Assembly: GCA_021371955.1 (NCBI GenBank)
Contig: JAJFVD010000005.1
Span: 124,001-188,000, forward strand
Direction: 5' to 3'
Length of the DNA stretch: 64,000 nucleotides
DNA from: Bacteroidales bacterium
GTDB lineage: Bacteria; Bacteroidota; Bacteroidia; Bacteroidales; UBA932
The notes beneath the pieces are model-generated. The model did no database searches. It was not told where the DNA came from and was given only the letters and a program-made list of their open reading frames with translations. The translations under genes were made by a program, and so were the position numbers. Positions 53,755 through 63,138 of the stretch are shown here, piece after piece. Within the stretch, counting starts at the first letter, position 1. Each line of letters begins with the position of its first letter.

Positions 53755-55482
53755 ATGGCAAATTTTTACAACGATAATAAAGACCTAAAATTTCAATTCA
53801 GGCATCCTTTAATGAATAAAATTGTTGATTTAAAGGAACAGAATTATAAAGATGCCGGTAAGTTCGATTATGCACCATGTGTTGCGTACGATGCCATAGA
53901 TTCCTATGAAAAAGTAATGGAAATACTTGGTGAGATTTGCGCTGATGTAATTGCCGTAAATGCCGAGGAAGTGGACAAAAAAGGACCTCATCATGAAAGC
54001 GGCAGGGTTACATATGCCCCCGGGACTCAGCAAAACCAGGACGTTTTAATTCAGGCCGGTTTATATGGTATGTCTCTTCCAAGACAATATGGCGGGCTTA
54101 ATTTCTCTATGGTTCCGTATGTGATGGCAGCTGAGCTCGTTGCCAGAGCCGATGCCGGATTTGCAAACATATGGGGATTGCAGGATTGTGCAGAAACAAT
54201 TCACGAATATGCAAGCGAAGAGATAAAAAATGAGTTTTTGCCAAGAATCAATTATGGCGCCACATGTTCGATGGACCTTACAGAACCGGATGCAGGTAGT
54301 GATTTACAGGCAGTAATGCTTAAAGCTTCTTATAACGAAAAAGATGGAAAGTGGTTTCTGAATGGTGTTAAAAGATTCATTACAAATGGAGATGCAGAAA
54401 TTAAACTTGTTCTCGCCCGATCGGAAGAGGGAACAACAGATGGCCGCGGGCTCTCCTATTTTGTGTATGACAAAGCCTGGGGAGGGGTTCAGGTAAGGAG
54501 GATAGAGAATAAACTCGGAATAAAAGGCTCTCCTACATGTGAACTCGTCTTTAATAACGCTCCCGCCAAATTGGTTGGCGAAAGAAAACTGGGTCTCATT
54601 AAATATGTAATGTCTCTGATGAATGGGGCCAGACTTGGAGTAGGTGCCCAGTCTGTCGGTATCTCGGAAGCTGCATACAGAGAGGCTTTAAAATATGCTC
54701 ACGAAAGAGCTCAGTTTGGCAAGCCTATAATCCAATTCCCTGCAGTTTATGAAATGCTTGCGGTAATCAAAGCTAAACTACAGTCTTCAAGAGCGTTGCT
54801 GTATGAAACAACCCGTTTTGTTGATGTTTACAAAGCCTATGGTTTTATAGCTGAAGGAAGAAAACTCACGCCTGAAGAGCGTACCGAAGCAAAACAATTT
54901 CAGAAGCTGGCAGATATGTTTACTCCAATTTTGAAACTAATGTCTTCCGAATACTCAAATCAGAATGCATATGATTCACTTCAGATTCATGGAGGTTCTG
55001 GTTTTATGAAAGATTATCCTATTGAAAGAATTTTCAGAGATGCAAGAATTACAACTATTTATGAAGGCACATCTCAACTTCAGGTTGTAGCAGCTCAAAG
55101 ATATGTCACAAATGGTTCTTACCTTGCTCAGATAAGAGAATATGAGAAAATAGAGGTAAAACCCGAGTACGAACAATTGAAAAAGATTCTTTCAGAAATG
55201 ACTGACCAGTATCAGAAAGCTGTTGAGAAAGTTATTGAAGGAGATAACGAATTCATTGACTTTCATGCAAGACGTCTTGTTGAAATGGCTGCACACATTA
55301 TTATGTCGTATCTGCTTCTTTCTGATGCGCAGTCCGATGACAGTTACGCTATGTCTGCCGAAATTTATATCGGAAAGTCAAAGTCATGGAACGATGAGAG
55401 GTATTCGTATATTAAAGATTTTTCAGCATGTCAGCTTAACCCATTCCTTTCTATCAAGGGAGAGAATGTAGACGAAGCATAA
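53755..55482 (+). CDS. Acyl-CoA dehydrogenase
   Basis: This FAD enzyme oxidises acyl-CoA to enoyl-CoA (or the reverse) and exchanges electrons with ETF. It is 575 residues, longer than the ~380-residue core, with an N-terminal extension and a C-terminal helical region as in AcdA/AidB-like or very-long-chain types. Motifs: the FAD/substrate segment YGATCSMDLTEPDAGSDLQA, WFLNGVKRFITNGD, and IHGGSGFMKDYPIERIFRDARITTIYEGTSQLQ, which holds the catalytic-Glu region. It is the last gene of DUF3467-etfB-etfA-acd; a strong bidirectional terminator follows. Chain length is unknown. Confidence 0.94.
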   Translation: MANFYNDNKDLKFQFRHPLMNKIVDLKEQNYKDAGKFDYAPCVAYDAIDSYEKVMEILGEICADVIAVNAEEVDKKGPHHESGRVTYAPGTQQNQDVLIQAGLYGMSLPRQYGGLNFSMVPYVMAAELVARADAGFANIWGLQDCAETIHEYASEEIKNEFLPRINYGATCSMDLTEPDAGSDLQAVMLKASYNEKDGKWFLNGVKRFITNGDAEIKLVLARSEEGTTDGRGLSYFVYDKAWGGVQVRRIENKLGIKGSPTCELVFNNAPAKLVGERKLGLIKYVMSLMNGARLGVGAQSVGISEAAYREALKYAHERAQFGKPIIQFPAVYEMLAVIKAKLQSSRALLYETTRFVDVYKAYGFIAEGRKLTPEERTEAKQFQKLADMFTPILKLMSSEYSNQNAYDSLQIHGGSGFMKDYPIERIFRDARITTIYEGTSQLQVVAAQRYVTNGSYLAQIREYEKIEVKPEYEQLKKILSEMTDQYQKAVEKVIEGDNEFIDFHARRLVEMAAHIIMSYLLLSDAQSDDSYAMSAEIYIGKSKSWNDERYSYIKDFSACQLNPFLSIKGENVDEA

Positions 55483-55501
55483 GTTCAAAATCAATTTGCT
55501 T

Positions 55502-55540
55502 AAAAAGGGCCGGCAAAAGAATTTGCCGGCCTTTTTATTT
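55502..55540. terminator. Bidirectional Rho-independent terminator
   Basis: GGCCGGCAAA / TTTGCCGGCC arms with an AGAA loop are flanked by A5 on the left and T5 on the right, so both strands end in a T-run. It serves the acyl-CoA dehydrogenase (plus) and the convergent CDF transporter (minus). Confidence 0.92.
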
Positions 55541-56441
55541 AACAAGTCCCGTTATACAAACAGTCTCCGGATTCATTCTCGCCTTCAATTTCAACTGTTA
55601 CATGGCTTATGTTAAGTTCATGTATCAATTTTCGGGCTTCATGTTTTAGCCTTTTTACATTTTCGCTGTCTAAGGTCAAACCGGTAACAATATGAACTGT
55701 CATAATGTGTTTTTCTCCATCCATGGTCCATATATGCAAATCATGGACAGATTTAACACCCTCTATTTTAAGTAATTCATTCTCAATTATATTTATATCG
55801 ACATCTTTTGGAACCTCTTGCAACATTATCCGGAATGTTTCTTTAAGATTCCTGTAAACATTAAACAAGACCCAAACCGTTATTGCGACAGAGAGAATAG
55901 GGTCAATTACGGGAACATCTACGAAAATCATTATAATACTTGCCGCTAAAACAGCGACCCAACCAAGTAAATCCTCCATCATGTGAAGAGTAACTGCCCG
56001 TTCATTATGGGATTTCCCCCTTTTCATCCTCAGGACAGCGGCTCCGTTCACTATTATCCCCAGAATGGCAAGTATAAACATTCCCTGAGCATTTGTCTCC
56101 TGAGGTGAAATTATTCTCTTGACACTCTCTTCTATAATGAAAACGGAACTAACCAGCAATACAACCGAAATAAATACCGAACCAAGAAGGGAAAATCTTT
56201 TATATCCGTATGAATAATATTTATCCCCTTTCTTTTCTGATTTCTTCTGAAGATAATAGGCAACACCGAGAGAAAGTGAGTCCCCGAAATCATGAAGGGC
56301 ATCTGATAAAATTGCTACTGAATTTGTCAGTAGTCCGCCAATCAGTTCTATTACAGCAAAAGAAAGATTAAGGGCAAACGCTGTTATAATGTTCCTTACC
56401 GAAGAGTTTTCATGGGCTGTTTCAATATTATCTCTGTGCAT
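55539..56441 (-). CDS. Cation diffusion facilitator (CDF) metal transporter
   Basis: This 300-residue inner-membrane exporter of divalent metals (Zn, Co, Cd, Fe or Mn) uses a proton gradient. Six transmembrane helices fill about 12-210. The metal-site motifs are SDALHDFGDSLSLG (HxxxD in helix 2) and HMMEDLLGWVAVL (helix 5, HxxxD-like). The C-terminal cytosolic ferredoxin-like domain (about 212-300) ends in Glu/Asn/Cys-rich DCLYNGTC. The His-Asp/His-Glu pattern is closest to the Zn group, but metal choice is uncertain. Monocistronic. Confidence 0.93.
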   Translation of the reverse strand: MHRDNIETAHENSSVRNIITAFALNLSFAVIELIGGLLTNSVAILSDALHDFGDSLSLGVAYYLQKKSEKKGDKYYSYGYKRFSLLGSVFISVVLLVSSVFIIEESVKRIISPQETNAQGMFILAILGIIVNGAAVLRMKRGKSHNERAVTLHMMEDLLGWVAVLAASIIMIFVDVPVIDPILSVAITVWVLFNVYRNLKETFRIMLQEVPKDVDINIIENELLKIEGVKSVHDLHIWTMDGEKHIMTVHIVTGLTLDSENVKRLKHEARKLIHELNISHVTVEIEGENESGDCLYNGTC

Positions 56442-56498
56442 AAATTATCCAATATTAACTTATAACGATTTTGAAAAAAAATAGTTTTACATTTTTAC

Positions 56499-56506
56499 TA
56501 TATTTG
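56499..56506 (+). promoter_or_regulatory. Putative -7 element of the sugar-isomerase-like operon
   Basis: TATATTTG is an exact TAnnTTTG match 18 bases before the ATG at 56525. A TTTG at 56470-56473 is 25 bases upstream, somewhat too far for a normal -33 box. Confidence 0.45.
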
Positions 56507-56524
56507 CGAAATTAATTCTTATTT

Positions 56525-57799
56525 ATGGAACTTAATCTAACACTTGTTGTTTTTGCATCATCGATTCACGATGGCCTGACCGTAGCGGCATCCAGAGAGA
56601 ATATATATTCCGAATTTAAATCCAGATATGCGCTAAAAGTAGTTAGCTCTCAGGAATACGAACCAATTAAAGGACAAGAGGAACTCGCAATTGCATTTAT
56701 TGCTACCGGTGGAACAGAACAGACATTTCTTAATGACTGGCAAAAATTCACCCGCCCTTTGGTTATCTTAAGTGACTCATTTCACAACTCTTTGGCAGCT
56801 TCACTTGAAATATCAAGTTGGATGAATAATAATGGAATTAAGCACAGGCATATCAACTTCCCTATCTCTCCAAGCAAAAAATTTCTTGAAGAACTTCATG
56901 ATGAAATTGCGTTGCTTTATAATATCCAAAGAGCTTTCAAGGAGATTTCAAATACAAGAATAGGCTTGTTTGGCGATCCTTCTCCATGGCTCATATCTTC
57001 AGATGTTAATAAAGAAATGATTACACAGAAGTTTGGTGCGAAATTCATTGATATTCCCATCTCGCTTCTTGAAGATAACTTCAATGCTTTTAGCAAATAT
57101 CAGGGAAAGTATGCAATGAACTCAGCAGAGTCTACAATGCTTTTAAACAATCTGACTTCACATATTGAGAAAAGCAGAACTGAGAATGATCTTTTCGAAG
57201 CGGTAAAATTATATAATTCACTTAAAGATTTAATTCAGAAAAACGAGCTTAATGCTTTGTCTATAAAGTGTTTTGATATAATTAATACTTGCAAGACAAC
57301 TGCTTGTCTTGCACTTTCAATATTCAATGACCGCGGGCTGGTGTCCGGGTGTGAGGGTGACATACCAACGCTCTGGTCAATGATAATTGCAAGGGCTCTT
57401 TTAAACAAAACATCATTTATGGCGAATCCTTCTTCGATAGACAGAAGTGACAATACAGTAGATTTCTCTCATTGTACTGCTCCTCTTTCTATGTCAGATA
57501 GCTTTGCCCTTCCTTCTCATTATGAATCGCAATCAGGCATAGGAATCTCTGCAAAACTTGCTCTTGGGAAATACACAATTTTTAAATGTGGAGGGCCAAA
57601 TCTGGATAGGTTTATTGCAATTAATGGTGAAATAATCCAAAACACAGATGTTGTTGAACGATGCAGGACTCAAATAAAATTCAGGTTTAAATCAAGCGAC
57701 GATATGGATGATTTCCTTAACTCGCATCTTGGAAACCATGTAATTATCATTCAGGGGAAACACAAAAAAGAGATTAGCCGATTTTTTGAACTGTATTAA
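56525..57799 (+). CDS. L-fucose/arabinose isomerase-like protein of unknown substrate
   Basis: This 424-residue protein has the overall pattern of the FucI/AraA isomerase fold. The N-terminal ~240 residues form Rossmann-like domains. The C-terminal part has conserved metal-ligand-like residues: Glu277 in VSGCEGDIPTLWSM and His316 in DFSHCTAP, which recall CEAD and HC motifs of the family. The protein is shorter than FucI (about 590) and AraA (about 500). No sugar kinase, aldolase or transporter is adjacent; the next gene is an M28 peptidase 3 bases on. It may isomerise a sugar, or be a divergent relative with another role. Confidence 0.65.
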   Translation: MELNLTLVVFASSIHDGLTVAASRENIYSEFKSRYALKVVSSQEYEPIKGQEELAIAFIATGGTEQTFLNDWQKFTRPLVILSDSFHNSLAASLEISSWMNNNGIKHRHINFPISPSKKFLEELHDEIALLYNIQRAFKEISNTRIGLFGDPSPWLISSDVNKEMITQKFGAKFIDIPISLLEDNFNAFSKYQGKYAMNSAESTMLLNNLTSHIEKSRTENDLFEAVKLYNSLKDLIQKNELNALSIKCFDIINTCKTTACLALSIFNDRGLVSGCEGDIPTLWSMIIARALLNKTSFMANPSSIDRSDNTVDFSHCTAPLSMSDSFALPSHYESQSGIGISAKLALGKYTIFKCGGPNLDRFIAINGEIIQNTDVVERCRTQIKFRFKSSDDMDDFLNSHLGNHVIIIQGKHKKEISRFFELY

Positions 57800-57802
57800 A
57801 TA

Positions 57803-59164
57803 ATGAAGACACTAGTAATATTTGCTATTTCAATAGTAATGCTCTCCGGGCAAGCGATTGCTCAGCAAATTACTGTAAGAGATTCTGTAATTGAGAAAGC
57901 AGTTTTGCAAATTTCGGCTTCTAATATAAAAACTACGGTAAATGAGCTTGTTGCGCTTCATACCAGACATAATTTAAGCACAAAAAATGATCCGGCAAGA
58001 GGAATCGGGGCTGCAGCACAGTATCTTTCAAATAAACTTAATGGTTATATAAAAAACTCCGCCGGCAGGGCAATTGTTGAAAAAGTTGAATACAGGGCCG
58101 GAGGAAAAGATACACGGCTGAGCAGGGAGATAACTCTGACAAATGTTGTTGCAACGTTTAAAGGCAGCAATAAGGACGATAACCGGATAATTGTCTTACT
58201 CGCCCACTACGACAGCCGGGCAGACAATAACAGCGATTCTACGGCATTTGCTCCGGGAGCAAATGATAATGGCAGCGGAGTTGCTGCATTGCTGGAAATT
58301 GCAAGAATCCTTTCCGGAATGGATATACCGGTTACAATTAAGCTGATGTTTCTCAGCGGTGAGGAACACGGGCTTCTTGGGGCTGCTTATATGGCATCTG
58401 TTGCAAAAAAAGAGAACTGGAATATTATTGGCGTTTTAAACAATGACATGATAGGAAATTCCCGTACAAGCTCAACGGATGTTTCAAATAATACTAAAGT
58501 TCGGGTCTTTTCTGAAAACATTCCATATGTCGAGAGTGATGAAATGAAAAAGTCCCGGGTATTCAACTCGTCAGAAAATGACAGTAAATCACGCCAACTT
58601 GCCAGATACATAAAAGAAACCGGCGAGAGATACATTGATAATATGGAAGTTAAGCTGGTTTACCGGAATGATAGGTTTGGCAGAGGAGGAGATCACACTC
58701 CTTTCTGCAAAGAGGGATTTACAGCCGTCAGAATATGTGAATATCATGAAAATTATGACAGAACTCATCAGCCGGTGACAGTTAAAAACGGCATCGAACT
58801 TGGAGATATGCCAAATGGTGTAGATTTTGAATATGTAAGAAAAAATTGCGGAGTAAACCTATCGTCTTTACTAAATCTCTCATTTGCACCGTCTTTACCT
58901 CAAAATGTAAAAATTGACATATCAGATCTTTCCAATAACACCAAGATAAGCTGGGAGAGTCCCAAAGAGGGCAAAAAACCTTCGGCATACTATATTTTAA
59001 TACGTGAGACCGATAAATCCAATTGGGAAAGGAAAGTTAGAATAAACGGTAACAATATAGAACTCCATCTGAGTAAAGACAATTATCTCTTTGCGGTCCA
59101 GTCTGTTGATAACGAAGGGCACGAAAGTCTTGCTGTTTTTGCAACAGGCGGCAGCAGTAAATAA
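57803..59164 (+). CDS. Secreted M28-family zinc aminopeptidase
   Basis: This 453-residue exported peptidase has a signal peptide (MKTLVIFAISIVMLSGQAIAQ). M28 di-zinc residues are readable: His/Asp in LLAHYDSRAD, bridging Asp in GANDNGSGV, Glu pair in SGEEHGLLGA, and a further His near GGDHTPF. A C-terminal fibronectin-III-like domain (about 370-453, KISWESPKEGKKPSAYYILIRE) completes the protein. It should remove N-terminal residues from peptides in the periplasm. Second gene of the five-gene run to maf. Confidence 0.92.
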   Translation: MKTLVIFAISIVMLSGQAIAQQITVRDSVIEKAVLQISASNIKTTVNELVALHTRHNLSTKNDPARGIGAAAQYLSNKLNGYIKNSAGRAIVEKVEYRAGGKDTRLSREITLTNVVATFKGSNKDDNRIIVLLAHYDSRADNNSDSTAFAPGANDNGSGVAALLEIARILSGMDIPVTIKLMFLSGEEHGLLGAAYMASVAKKENWNIIGVLNNDMIGNSRTSSTDVSNNTKVRVFSENIPYVESDEMKKSRVFNSSENDSKSRQLARYIKETGERYIDNMEVKLVYRNDRFGRGGDHTPFCKEGFTAVRICEYHENYDRTHQPVTVKNGIELGDMPNGVDFEYVRKNCGVNLSSLLNLSFAPSLPQNVKIDISDLSNNTKISWESPKEGKKPSAYYILIRETDKSNWERKVRINGNNIELHLSKDNYLFAVQSVDNEGHESLAVFATGGSSK

Positions 59165-59170
59165 GCTTAT

Positions 59171-59989
59171 ATGTTGAATATATCATTTGCAGGGGCCGGG
59201 AATGCAGCATACAGGCTTTCAATGTCTTTAAAGGCTGCGGGATGCAATGTGTCATATATCTGGAACAGAAGTTTTCATGCATCGCAAACTCTGGCGAAAA
59301 TATTAAACAAGCCAGAAAACAATTTGCATAACCTAAAAAACACAGAGGCAATTGAAGATATTAACCTTCTTTCGCAATCTGATATTATTCTTCTCACTCT
59401 TTCCGATGATTCCATTGAAAAGGTATTTGAGACTATTTCTTCGCTTGAATCTGTTAAGGCCGGGAAAACCATCGTTTGCCACACAAGTGGTGCCACTCCA
59501 TTGTCCGTATTAAGTAAAATTCCTCATTTTGGTGTCTTTTACCCTTTAATGACCCTTAGCAAGACGAAACCTGTTGACATGAAGCTAGTTCCGTTTCTTC
59601 TTGAATCTTCCGACAAAACAACTCATGATGTTTTAGTGAAACTATGTGATTACCTTGGGTCCGAATACAAGGAATGTGATTCCCAAGAGAGGTTGAGGAT
59701 GCACCTTGCTGCTGTTTTTGTAAGCAATTTTGTCAACTACATTCTTGGACTTGCATATGACATCTCTGCACCCAACCACATATTCCTGATGCCACTTGCA
59801 ACCGAAACGGTCAGAAAAGCCTTTTTATATGGTCACCCGGCTCACGTTCAGACAGGTCCTGCAATAAGGGAAGACATCTCTACAATTAACAAACATCTTG
59901 AAATTCTTAAAGAAATGGAAGAGCACAAAGAGGTATACAAGTTAATGACAAAATATATAGGTGAGTCTTCCAAAAAAACAAAAAAATAA
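59171..59989 (+). CDS. Rossmann-like/DUF2520 protein (ProC-like oxidoreductase fold)
   Basis: This 272-residue protein has an N-terminal dinucleotide-binding domain (ISFAGAGNAAYRLSMSLKAAG; GxGNxA motif) and a C-terminal helical DUF2520 domain (HLAAVFVSNFVNYILGLAYDI). The fold is that of 6-phosphogluconate-dehydrogenase and pyrroline-carboxylate-reductase relatives. Its reaction is unknown. In Bacteroidota it often sits with kdsC and maf, as here; its stop and the kdsC start share one base (TAATG). Confidence 0.85.
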   Translation: MLNISFAGAGNAAYRLSMSLKAAGCNVSYIWNRSFHASQTLAKILNKPENNLHNLKNTEAIEDINLLSQSDIILLTLSDDSIEKVFETISSLESVKAGKTIVCHTSGATPLSVLSKIPHFGVFYPLMTLSKTKPVDMKLVPFLLESSDKTTHDVLVKLCDYLGSEYKECDSQERLRMHLAAVFVSNFVNYILGLAYDISAPNHIFLMPLATETVRKAFLYGHPAHVQTGPAIREDISTINKHLEILKEMEEHKEVYKLMTKYIGESSKKTKK

Positions 59990-60519
59990 TGTCAAACTTT
60001 AAAGTTAACCTGCATAAAATAAAAGCATTCGCATTTGATGTTGACGGAGTATTTACAGATGGTCTTGTCATTGCGACCGAAACCGGAGATTTGCTGAGAT
60101 CACACAATGCGAAAGATGGTTATGCAGTGAGAGTTGCCATAACGCAAAAATATCCTGTAGCAATAATTACAGGTGGGTCTTCCGAAAGCATTGTTAAACG
60201 TTTTGTTCAAATCGGAGTAAGTACAAGCGATATATACCTTCGCTCCCACTATAAGATGCCTGATTTTACTGATTTTTGCACACGGCACAATCTGCAACCG
60301 GATGAAGTTCTCTTTATGGGTGATGACATCCCGGATATAGGAATTCTTAAGGCATGCGGAATAGCTACTTGCCCGGCTGATGCAGTAACTGAAGTAAAAG
60401 AGATATGTGACTATATATCAATTTATCCCGGAGGAAGGGGGTGTGCAAGAGACGTCATTGAACAAACCCTTAAAATACAGGGAAACTGGGCCGATAGTCC
60501 TGAAGCTTATTCCGGCTAA
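59989..60519 (+). CDS. kdsC: 3-deoxy-D-manno-octulosonate-8-phosphate phosphatase (KdsC), HAD superfamily
   Basis: KdsC removes phosphate from KDO-8-P in lipopolysaccharide core synthesis. It is 176 residues, standard for this capless tetrameric HAD. Motif I is FDVDGVFTDG (Asp17, Asp19), motif II ITGGSS, the Lys in the HYKMPDF region is typical, and motif III is MGDDIPD. Kdo synthase and cytidylyltransferase genes are not in the window. It is coupled by one base to the DUF2520 gene and 9 bases before maf. Confidence 0.93.
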   Translation: MSNFKVNLHKIKAFAFDVDGVFTDGLVIATETGDLLRSHNAKDGYAVRVAITQKYPVAIITGGSSESIVKRFVQIGVSTSDIYLRSHYKMPDFTDFCTRHNLQPDEVLFMGDDIPDIGILKACGIATCPADAVTEVKEICDYISIYPGGRGCARDVIEQTLKIQGNWADSPEAYSG

Positions 60520-60528
60520 ATTTATGAA

Positions 60529-61134
60529 ATGAAAAATCTTCTTATAAAACTAAGAGGGAGAGCGCTTATTCTTGCATCGGCGTCTCCACGGCGCAAACAA
60601 TTGCTCGAGGGTCTTGATCTTCCCTTTTCGATTGAATATAACGACAATATATCGGAGGACTACCATCCCGAAACTGACCCGTATCTGGTTCCATTACATC
60701 TGTCTGAACTAAAATCAGCCGGGTTCTTAAGGAAACTGGATGATTCAGAAATACTGATAACTGCAGATACCCTTGTTTTCTGTAACGGAGAAATTCTGGG
60801 TAAACCGTCCGGAAGAGATAATGCCATTGAAATTCTTAAGAAGTTGTCCGGAAATATGCACGAAGTAATAACAGGGGTAACATTAAGAAGCAACAAATTG
60901 ACAAGATCTTTCACGAGTATCACAAAAGTCTATTTTCGCAATTTATCTGTAGAAGAGATCACATACTATATCGACGAATATGCTCCTTACGACAAAGCCG
61001 GGTCATATGGTGCCCAGGAATGGATAGGTTATGTGGCAATAGAAAAAATTGAAGGCTCCTTTTTCAACGTAATGGGTTTGCCTGTGCAAAAGCTATATCA
61101 GGAACTTAATGAATTTATCGCTGACAAAGGCTGA
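60529..61134 (+). CDS. maf: Maf-family nucleoside triphosphate pyrophosphatase
   Basis: This 201-residue Maf/YhdE-like enzyme hydrolyses non-canonical or pyrimidine nucleoside triphosphates. The N-terminal motif is ILASASPRRKQLLEGL, with the acidic ITADTLVFCNGEILGKPSGRDNA block holding the metal-binding Asp, and the C-terminal EWIGYVAIEKIEGSFFNVMGLP family ending. dTTP/UTP versus other specificity cannot be told. Last in its operon; one base separates its stop from the convergent recQ stop. Confidence 0.94.
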   Translation: MKNLLIKLRGRALILASASPRRKQLLEGLDLPFSIEYNDNISEDYHPETDPYLVPLHLSELKSAGFLRKLDDSEILITADTLVFCNGEILGKPSGRDNAIEILKKLSGNMHEVITGVTLRSNKLTRSFTSITKVYFRNLSVEEITYYIDEYAPYDKAGSYGAQEWIGYVAIEKIEGSFFNVMGLPVQKLYQELNEFIADKG

Positions 61135-61135
61135 T

Positions 61136-63040
61136 TTATCTCGTAACAATATGATACATCTCGCCTTTCTGCTCCACTCCTCCCCTGTCTATCATCTCTC
61201 TCAGCAGTTCGATATACGACCTGGTTTCGTCCTCAATGTCAAGAGATATTTCTGAAAGCGATTTAGGCCCGTCAAGCAGAATTTCAATGAGCCTTTTTTC
61301 AATGCTGTTGTCATATACTGCCCGCGCATTTTCGCGCTTCTTTTCAATGCAAACATCGCATAATCCGCATTCTTCCGAATCTTTTTCCCCGAAATAACTT
61401 AGGAGGAATTGGGAACGGCAAATTAAATTTTCGCTGAAATAACCGATTATTGATTCAATTTTATCTTCGAAACTGCCTCTGTGCATTTGATACCTAACTG
61501 GCGAAATATAAAGATTTTTATCGTCCAGCCTTTCTGTTTTGAGAATCAGTAAAGGAGAACGGACAGAAGGCATATAAGTTGCAATCCCCATGCCCGAGAG
61601 CCGGATTAAACTTGAAGTTATAGCTGCCTTGCTGTTTCGTGTAAGCCTTGCTATATATTCCTCGTCAATTGGAACCAGATTTGAGAACATTCCGGTATAC
61701 AGCCTTAGAAGAGTCTTTATAAAGGCATCCATTGATGTATTTTTGAGCTGAATATGATACAATTCATCCCTGTTGACAATAAACTTAACTTTGGACGGAT
61801 TGTCTATTTCGTCTGTAATCTCAAAATAGCCCTCCTTCTCAATATATTTGAGTGCGTAATATGCAGATAATGCATGCAGTTTGCTTTTCATGGCAAAATC
61901 GGTAAGATTAAATTTCATAACCTGACCTTTTCCTGCGCCATATGCAATACCGTAATAAATGAATAGTTTCTGGTAGACATCTCTTATGTAATCGGGTGAA
62001 GGAAAAGTTGTTGCCAGTATTTTCCTGAGCCTTCCTATATCGGATCTGTTCCAAAGCAGTACTGCGAAAGATTTGTTTCCGTCCCTGCCTGCCCTGCCTG
62101 CTTCCTGAAAGTAGGCTTCTACAGACTCAGGAGGGTCAAAATGACATACAAACCTGACATCGGATTTATCGATACCCATACCAAAAGCATTTGTAGCAAC
62201 AATTATCCTGCAATTGCCGTTTTTCCAGTCATCTTGCTTGGCCGAACGAACAGATGAAGACATGCCCGCATGATATGCCTGGGCATTCAGCCCCTGAGCT
62301 TCCAGAAACAGAGCCAGTTCCTCTGCTTTTTTTCTCTCGCGTACGTAAACAATGCCAGATCCGTTGACTCCTCTTGCTATCTTAATTAGCTGACCATTTT
62401 TGTCTTCACTCTCCCTTACTATATATGAAAGATTATCTCTTTTAAAACTGGATTTGATAATATTGGGATTGTCAAGTTCAAGTTCCTTTACAATCTCCGA
62501 TACCACCTTGTCTGTTGCAGTAGCAGTTAAAGCAACAGTTGTCTTAATGCCTGCAAGACTTCTGATTTCCTTTATCTTAAGATAGTCAGGGCGAAAGTCA
62601 TGTCCCCACTGGGAAATACAATGAGCTTCATCAACTACCAGAAAATTTATATTCATTCTGCCCACCCTGCTTCGGAATATTTCGCTTTGAAGTCTTTCGG
62701 GGGATAGATAAAGAAACTTATAATCACCATTAATGGCGTTTTCAATAGTAATATCAATTTCGTCGCTGCTCATTCCCGAATATACGGCCAGAGCCTGTAT
62801 GCCTCTCGATTTTAGATTTTCTACCTGATCTTTCATCAAAGCAATGAGAGGTGTAACAACTAATGTAATGCCATCAGTCATCAACGAAGGAATCTGAAAT
62901 GTGAGGGATTTCCCTCCGCCTGTAGGCAAGAGTGCCAGAGTATCTTTTCCCTCAAGTATGGAAATGATAATTTCCTCCTGCATCGGCCGGAAAGAATCAT
63001 ATCCCCAGTATTTGTTTAATACTTCGTGAGGTTTTCCCAT
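61136..63040 (-). CDS. recQ: ATP-dependent DNA helicase RecQ
   Basis: This 634-residue 3'-5' helicase works in recombination and fork repair. Motifs: Walker A LLPTGGGKSLTFQIP (motif I), DEAHCISQWGHDFRPDY (motif II), ALTATAT, FGMGIDKSDVRFVCHFDPP and the QEAGRAGRDG motif VI. A Zn-binding module (CRSQFL ... CGLCDVC) follows, then a short winged-helix-like C-terminus. No HRDC domain is evident, unlike E. coli RecQ, so it is a RecQ of the HRDC-less kind. Monocistronic; promoter-like box upstream on the same strand. Confidence 0.95.
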   Translation of the reverse strand: MGKPHEVLNKYWGYDSFRPMQEEIIISILEGKDTLALLPTGGGKSLTFQIPSLMTDGITLVVTPLIALMKDQVENLKSRGIQALAVYSGMSSDEIDITIENAINGDYKFLYLSPERLQSEIFRSRVGRMNINFLVVDEAHCISQWGHDFRPDYLKIKEIRSLAGIKTTVALTATATDKVVSEIVKELELDNPNIIKSSFKRDNLSYIVRESEDKNGQLIKIARGVNGSGIVYVRERKKAEELALFLEAQGLNAQAYHAGMSSSVRSAKQDDWKNGNCRIIVATNAFGMGIDKSDVRFVCHFDPPESVEAYFQEAGRAGRDGNKSFAVLLWNRSDIGRLRKILATTFPSPDYIRDVYQKLFIYYGIAYGAGKGQVMKFNLTDFAMKSKLHALSAYYALKYIEKEGYFEITDEIDNPSKVKFIVNRDELYHIQLKNTSMDAFIKTLLRLYTGMFSNLVPIDEEYIARLTRNSKAAITSSLIRLSGMGIATYMPSVRSPLLILKTERLDDKNLYISPVRYQMHRGSFEDKIESIIGYFSENLICRSQFLLSYFGEKDSEECGLCDVCIEKKRENARAVYDNSIEKRLIEILLDGPKSLSEISLDIEDETRSYIELLREMIDRGGVEQKGEMYHIVTR

Positions 63041-63072
63041 TTTTTGCTTATTTTTACGGCAAGGTTTTTGTG

Positions 63073-63080
63073 CAAATTTA
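63073..63080 (-). promoter_or_regulatory. Putative -7 element of recQ
   Basis: The minus strand reads TAAATTTG, an exact TAnnTTTG match, 32 bases before the ATG at 63040. No clear promoter is seen for the divergent pckA in the rest of the 98-base gap. Confidence 0.45.
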
Positions 63081-63138
63081 TAGATTCTTTTAACTTGAAT
63101 AAATATACAAAATAAAGATTAATATAACAATATAAAGT

